Shown: one piece after another, positions 61,158-64,000 of the stretch
Layout of the letters: each line of letters begins with the position of its first letter
Numbering within the stretch: position 1 is the stretch's first letter
Source of the DNA: Paracoccus subflavus
GTDB taxonomy: Bacteria; Pseudomonadota; Alphaproteobacteria; Rhodobacterales; Rhodobacteraceae
DNA length: 64,000 nucleotides
Direction: 5' to 3'
Assembly: GCF_004310345.1 (NCBI RefSeq)
Contig: NZ_SISK01000006.1
Coordinates: forward strand, 1-64,000
Translations under genes and position numbers: made by a program
Notes under the pieces: generated by a model
Database searches by the model: none
What the model was told of the DNA's origin: nothing
What the model saw: only the letters and a program-made list of their open reading frames with translations

Positions 61158-61916
61158 TCACGCGGGATTCGATAACATCGATGCCAGTGGCGAACCGTCG
61201 CGCAGAACCGCCCGCGCGGTCGGGGTCAGATCCTCGCGGTCCCCCGGATGGGCGGGCGCCTGATGCATCACGAAAGGCGCCAGCAGGCGCAGCGGCCCGC
61301 GTGCGCCCTTTTGTGCACGCAAAATCACCCGGCCCGCCGGCTGTCCTGCCCGCCCGGCGACGGGCAGGATAACGGTGGCCCCGGCGCGGCCCGCAAGCCC
61401 GGCCAGGATCGCGTCCAGACGGTCGGCCCGCTGGATCAGCGTCAGGATGCCGCCGGGACGCAATCGGCGCAGGCCAGCGTCGATCCAGGCGGACAGGGGG
61501 GTATCTTCGCGCCGGGCACCGGCCCTGCCCTTGTCGGGGGCGGGGGTTCCCCCCAGGAAATACGGCGGGTTTGCGATGACATGGTCAAAGGTCCGGGCGC
61601 GCAATCCCAGGGGAGGCCGGGCCAGATCGCCGGTCAGCACCTCCAGCGCGATACCGTTTCCGGCAGCGTTCTGCCGCGCCAAGTCCGCGTAATCGGGCTG
61701 CCGTTCCAGCCCGACCAGCCGCAGGCCCGGCACCCGCCATCCCAGGCACAGGCTGGCCACCCCGGCCCCGCAGCCCAGTTCCAGCACCGCCTGGTCCATC
61801 CGCGCCGGGCAGGCCGCCGCCAGCATCACCGCATCGGCACCCGACCGGAAACCGTGTTTCGGTTGCAGGATGCGCAGACGGCCGTCCAGAAAGCCGTCGC
61901 AGGTCGGGTCATTCAT
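61158..61916 (-). CDS. TrmN6-like tRNA/small-domain methyltransferase
   Basis: This 252-residue SAM-dependent methyltransferase (COG4123) has motif I LELGCGAG near residue 46 and the catalytic NPPYFLGG characteristic of N6-adenine methylation. The E. coli relative, TrmN6, modifies A37 of tRNA-Val. The start was set at the Met (MNDPTCDGF) overlapping the DUF2007 stop by 8 bp; an in-frame Met four codons earlier is an alternative. It is coupled to the DUF2007 gene upstream. Confidence 0.88.
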   Translation of the reverse strand: MNDPTCDGFLDGRLRILQPKHGFRSGADAVMLAAACPARMDQAVLELGCGAGVASLCLGWRVPGLRLVGLERQPDYADLARQNAAGNGIALEVLTGDLARPPLGLRARTFDHVIANPPYFLGGTPAPDKGRAGARREDTPLSAWIDAGLRRLRPGGILTLIQRADRLDAILAGLAGRAGATVILPVAGRAGQPAGRVILRAQKGARGPLRLLAPFVMHQAPAHPGDREDLTPTARAVLRDGSPLASMLSNPA

Positions 61917-62118
61917 CCAGGCCCGCATCCCGCAGGATGGCGCGGGCCATGAATTCGTCCCGATCCGCGACCATCAGCCGCTGCGGCAGGATGCCCAGAG
62001 ACCCTTCCAGAACGCTCATGTGCTGGTCCATCTGAAAGGCCACGATCCCTTCGTCCTCAAGCAGGCTCAGGGCGCGGGACATGCGGACGGGATCGTTGCT
62101 GCGGAAAAGCTCTTTCAT
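61909..62118 (-). CDS. DUF2007 small protein
   Basis: This 69-residue protein starts MKELFRSNDPVRMSRALSLL and matches DUF2007, described as putative signal-transducing or PII-like small proteins with no proven role. SNDPV-lengths and the VAFQMDQHMSVLEG segment are typical. It was not predicted separately in a longer antisense frame. It diverges from the polyprenyl synthase gene and overlaps the methyltransferase start. Confidence 0.85.
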   Translation of the reverse strand: MKELFRSNDPVRMSRALSLLEDEGIVAFQMDQHMSVLEGSLGILPQRLMVADRDEFMARAILRDAGLDE

Positions 62119-62187
62119 GGGCACGACGCTAGGCGGCGGTTGCGCAAATGTCGAGGGCGTGGCAAGGACGGGCGCGGCAATGGGGTT

Positions 62188-63195
62188 ATGGCCATGGGTG
62201 TGCAGGAAAACGTGCAGAAACCGCTGGACCGTCTGTCCGAGGCACTGGGCGCCGACATGGCGGCTGTGAATGCTCTGATCCGCGACCGCATGACCAGCGA
62301 ACACGCCCCCCGCATTCCCGAGGTGACGGCCCATCTGATCGAGGCCGGGGGCAAGCGGCTGCGACCGATGCTGACGCTGGCTGCCGCGCGGATCATGGGA
62401 TACGAAGGCCCCTACCACATCCATCTGGCCGCAACGGTGGAATTCATCCATACCGCGACGCTGCTGCACGACGACGTGGTGGATGAAAGTCGTCAGCGGC
62501 GCGGGCGGCCTACGGCAAACCTGCTTTGGGACAACAAGTCCAGCGTGCTGGTGGGCGATTACCTGTTCGCCCGCAGCTTTCAGTTGATGGTAGAGCCGGG
62601 CAATCTGCGCACGCTGGAGATCCTGTCCAACGCGGCCGCCACCATTGCCGAGGGCGAGGTGCTGCAACTGACGGCCGCGCAGGATCTGCGCACGGACGAA
62701 GCGGTTTATCTCAAGGTCGTGCGCGGCAAGACCGCCGCGCTGTTTTCCGCCGCGACCGAGGTGGGCGGCGTCATCGCACATGCGGACCCCGAACAGGTGC
62801 AGGCCCTGTTCGATTATGGCGATGCGCTGGGGATCAGCTTTCAGATCGTTGACGACCTGCTGGATTACGGCGGCGCGACCGAAACGATCGGCAAGAACGT
62901 CGGCGACGACTTCCGCGAACGCAAGCTGACCTTGCCGGTCATCAAGGCGGTTGCCCGGGCCACCCCCGAGGAACGCGCCTTCTGGTCGCGGGTCATCGAA
63001 TCGGGCGATCAGCGCGAAGGCGATCTGGAACGGGCGCTGTCGATCCTGTCCCGCCACGGCGCGATGCAGGCGGCGCGCGCCGATGCCCTGGGCTGGTCGG
63101 CCAAGGCCAAGGCGGCGCTGACCGGGCTGCCGCCGCATCCGATCCGGGACATGCTGTCGGACATGGCCGATTTCATGGTCAGCCGCGTGGCCTGA
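62188..63195 (+). CDS. Polyprenyl diphosphate synthase (octa/decaprenyl, quinone side chain)
   Basis: This 335-residue trans-prenyltransferase has the first Asp-rich motif DDVVD at 95-99 and the second DDLLD at 222-226, with GGKRLRP at 54-60. Small residues (Ala/Thr) before the first motif favour a long product. It probably makes the C40-C50 tail of ubiquinone, consistent with ubiG elsewhere in the window. Start choice is between ATGs at 62188 and 62194; neither has a strong ribosome site. Confidence 0.93.
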   Translation: MAMGVQENVQKPLDRLSEALGADMAAVNALIRDRMTSEHAPRIPEVTAHLIEAGGKRLRPMLTLAAARIMGYEGPYHIHLAATVEFIHTATLLHDDVVDESRQRRGRPTANLLWDNKSSVLVGDYLFARSFQLMVEPGNLRTLEILSNAAATIAEGEVLQLTAAQDLRTDEAVYLKVVRGKTAALFSAATEVGGVIAHADPEQVQALFDYGDALGISFQIVDDLLDYGGATETIGKNVGDDFRERKLTLPVIKAVARATPEERAFWSRVIESGDQREGDLERALSILSRHGAMQAARADALGWSAKAKAALTGLPPHPIRDMLSDMADFMVSRVA

Positions 63196-63441
63196 TTCCG
63201 GCCATAACACCGCTGCTTCCACGATCGCCCTAGCGCTTTTGGCTTGTGCCATGCACGTCATGAGGGCATCGGCAAAACAGGTTTTGCAACTATTTTAGGC
63301 GTCGCGTCGCAATAAAGCCCGCCAAAAGGGCAATTCCCGTCCCGACCCTTTCCGGGAATGCCCGTGGCCTGTGCAATGACCCTGAACCCCGGAATGAAGG
63401 GGCATCGGCGGCGCGCCCGGTGCCGCGTTGAAGGGGATATG
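63196..63441. promoter_or_regulatory. Leader region of the ammonium transporter gene
   Basis: A 246-bp gap with no gene. It holds an inverted repeat, ATTCCCG (63333-63339) and CGGGAAT (63353-63359). I saw no clear sigma-54 promoter (TGGCAC-N5-TTGC) or NtrC site, though nitrogen control is expected. AAGGGG at 63431-63436 is the ribosome site. Confidence 0.4.
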
Positions 63442-64000
63442 ATGATGAAAAGGGCTGCTCCCTTTATTGCCACCGCCGCGGCCCTGATCGCGGCGCCCGG
63501 TTTTGCGCAGGATGCCGCGGTCGCGGCCACGGCACCGGTGCCCGACAAGGGCGACACGACCTGGATGCTGATCTCGGCCATTCTGGTGATGATGATGACG
63601 CTGCCGGGCCTGGCGCTGTTCTATGGCGGCCTGGTGCGGGCCAAGAACATGCTGTCGGTGCTGATGCAGGTGCTGGCGGTCTTCAGCATGGTCGCGATCC
63701 TGTGGGTGGCCTTCGGCTATTCGCTGGCCTTTACCGGGGCCGCTTCGGCCGAGGATGCGACCGCCCTGACACCCTATATCGGCGGCCTGACCAAGATGTT
63801 TCTGGCCGGCGTGACAACGGGGTCGAACATCGAGGGCTTTTCGGCCGGCGTGGTGATCCCGGAGCTGTCCTTCGTGGTCTTCCAGATGGCCTTTGCCTGC
63901 ATTGCCGGAGCCCTGATCGTGGGCGCCACGGCCGAGCGGCTGAAGTTCAGCGCCATCCTGTTGTTCGTGGTGATCTGGTTCGTTCTGGCCTATCTGCCGA
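63442..64000 (+). CDS. amtB: Ammonium transporter Amt, 5-prime part (cut by window edge)
   Basis: The first 186 codons of an Amt/AmtB channel. A cleavable signal (AAALIAAPGFAQ) is followed by the first membrane helices, with LPGLALFYGGLVRAKNML (near 53-70), a family signature. FQMAFACIAGALIVGATAER leads to the fourth and fifth helices. Amt trimers conduct ammonium across the inner membrane. Three tandem ATGs (63439, 63442, 63445) are possible starts. No glnK gene, the usual partner upstream, is present on this side; one could follow beyond the window. Confidence 0.94.
   Translation, partial: MMKRAAPFIATAAALIAAPGFAQDAAVAATAPVPDKGDTTWMLISAILVMMMTLPGLALFYGGLVRAKNMLSVLMQVLAVFSMVAILWVAFGYSLAFTGAASAEDATALTPYIGGLTKMFLAGVTTGSNIEGFSAGVVIPELSFVVFQMAFACIAGALIVGATAERLKFSAILLFVVIWFVLAYLP

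Noticed and set aside
63196-63441. NtrC site or sigma-54 promoter before amt
   Set aside because: TGGCCTGTGCAATG was considered but lacks the GG/GC spacing of a sigma-54 promoter, and no TGCACC-N5-GGTGCA pair was found.

Overview
The window is a GC-rich alphaproteobacterial chromosome segment, most like Paracoccus or a close Rhodobacterales relative. The basis is the very high GC third-codon bias, the gene content (SMC, TIGR02302 protein next to lysA, phaA-phaB, LrgA/LrgB, rimP-nusA-ylxR-infB, def-def-fmt, ftsE-ftsX-plsC) and tight ATGA/GTGA-coupled operons. The genus is inferred from style and gene order, not from a database match. No tRNA, rRNA, CRISPR array, prophage or replication origin was seen.

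Layout. 1-130: right end of an IS5-family insertion sequence that stops at the ygfZ stop codon. 130-8934: ygfZ and an MsbA-like exporter, a class V aminotransferase, rsmD, a ferredoxin-reductase-type flavoprotein, a Prx5-type peroxiredoxin, a COG3146 acyltransferase-fold protein, a glycerophosphodiesterase and RidA. 8978-13661: smc and a divergent lrgA-lrgB pair. 13662-14614: an AT-rich insert carrying one cytoplasmic V8/trypsin-like protease, the clearest foreign DNA in the window. 14627-19649: mog, argG, ilvA, a receiver-PP2C phosphatase fusion and a NUDIX protein. 19821-25660: five genes coupled end to end (hslO, CoA pyrophosphatase, CCA transferase, ABC exporter, Fe-S RNA methyltransferase). 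25722-27671: two L,D-transpeptidases around a CAP-domain lipoprotein. 27757-33051: hemH with a coupled methyltransferase-like gene, comF, grxC, a MarR regulator, ubiG and proline iminopeptidase.

33048-38701: the rimP-nusA-ylxR-infB translation/transcription operon, preceded by an attenuator-like leader and closed by a terminator. 38756-41499: a parvulin isomerase, argJ, mutT and an unlisted 42-residue small gene. 41712-47710: secA, then fmt, a peptide deformylase-like protein lacking two key residues, a normal deformylase and a PatB/MalY-type lyase. 47783-51961: accA, plsC, ftsX, ftsE and a zinc-ribbon membrane protein. 51962-57314: argH, a 50-residue lipoprotein, lysA and a large TIGR02302 protein with a Gln-rich tail, packed as one operon. 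57337-64000: a TlpA thioredoxin, an EAL protein, phaA-phaB, small DUF465 and DUF2007 genes, a TrmN6-like methyltransferase, a polyprenyl diphosphate synthase and the start of an ammonium transporter.

Most of the window is core metabolism, translation, envelope and division genes. I found no convincing multi-gene novel system. The best leads are single genes: the transferred protease, the degenerate deformylase, the receiver domain without its acidic pair, the 42-residue gene, and the L,D-transpeptidase/CAP cluster with a 12-bp palindrome in its divergent promoter region.
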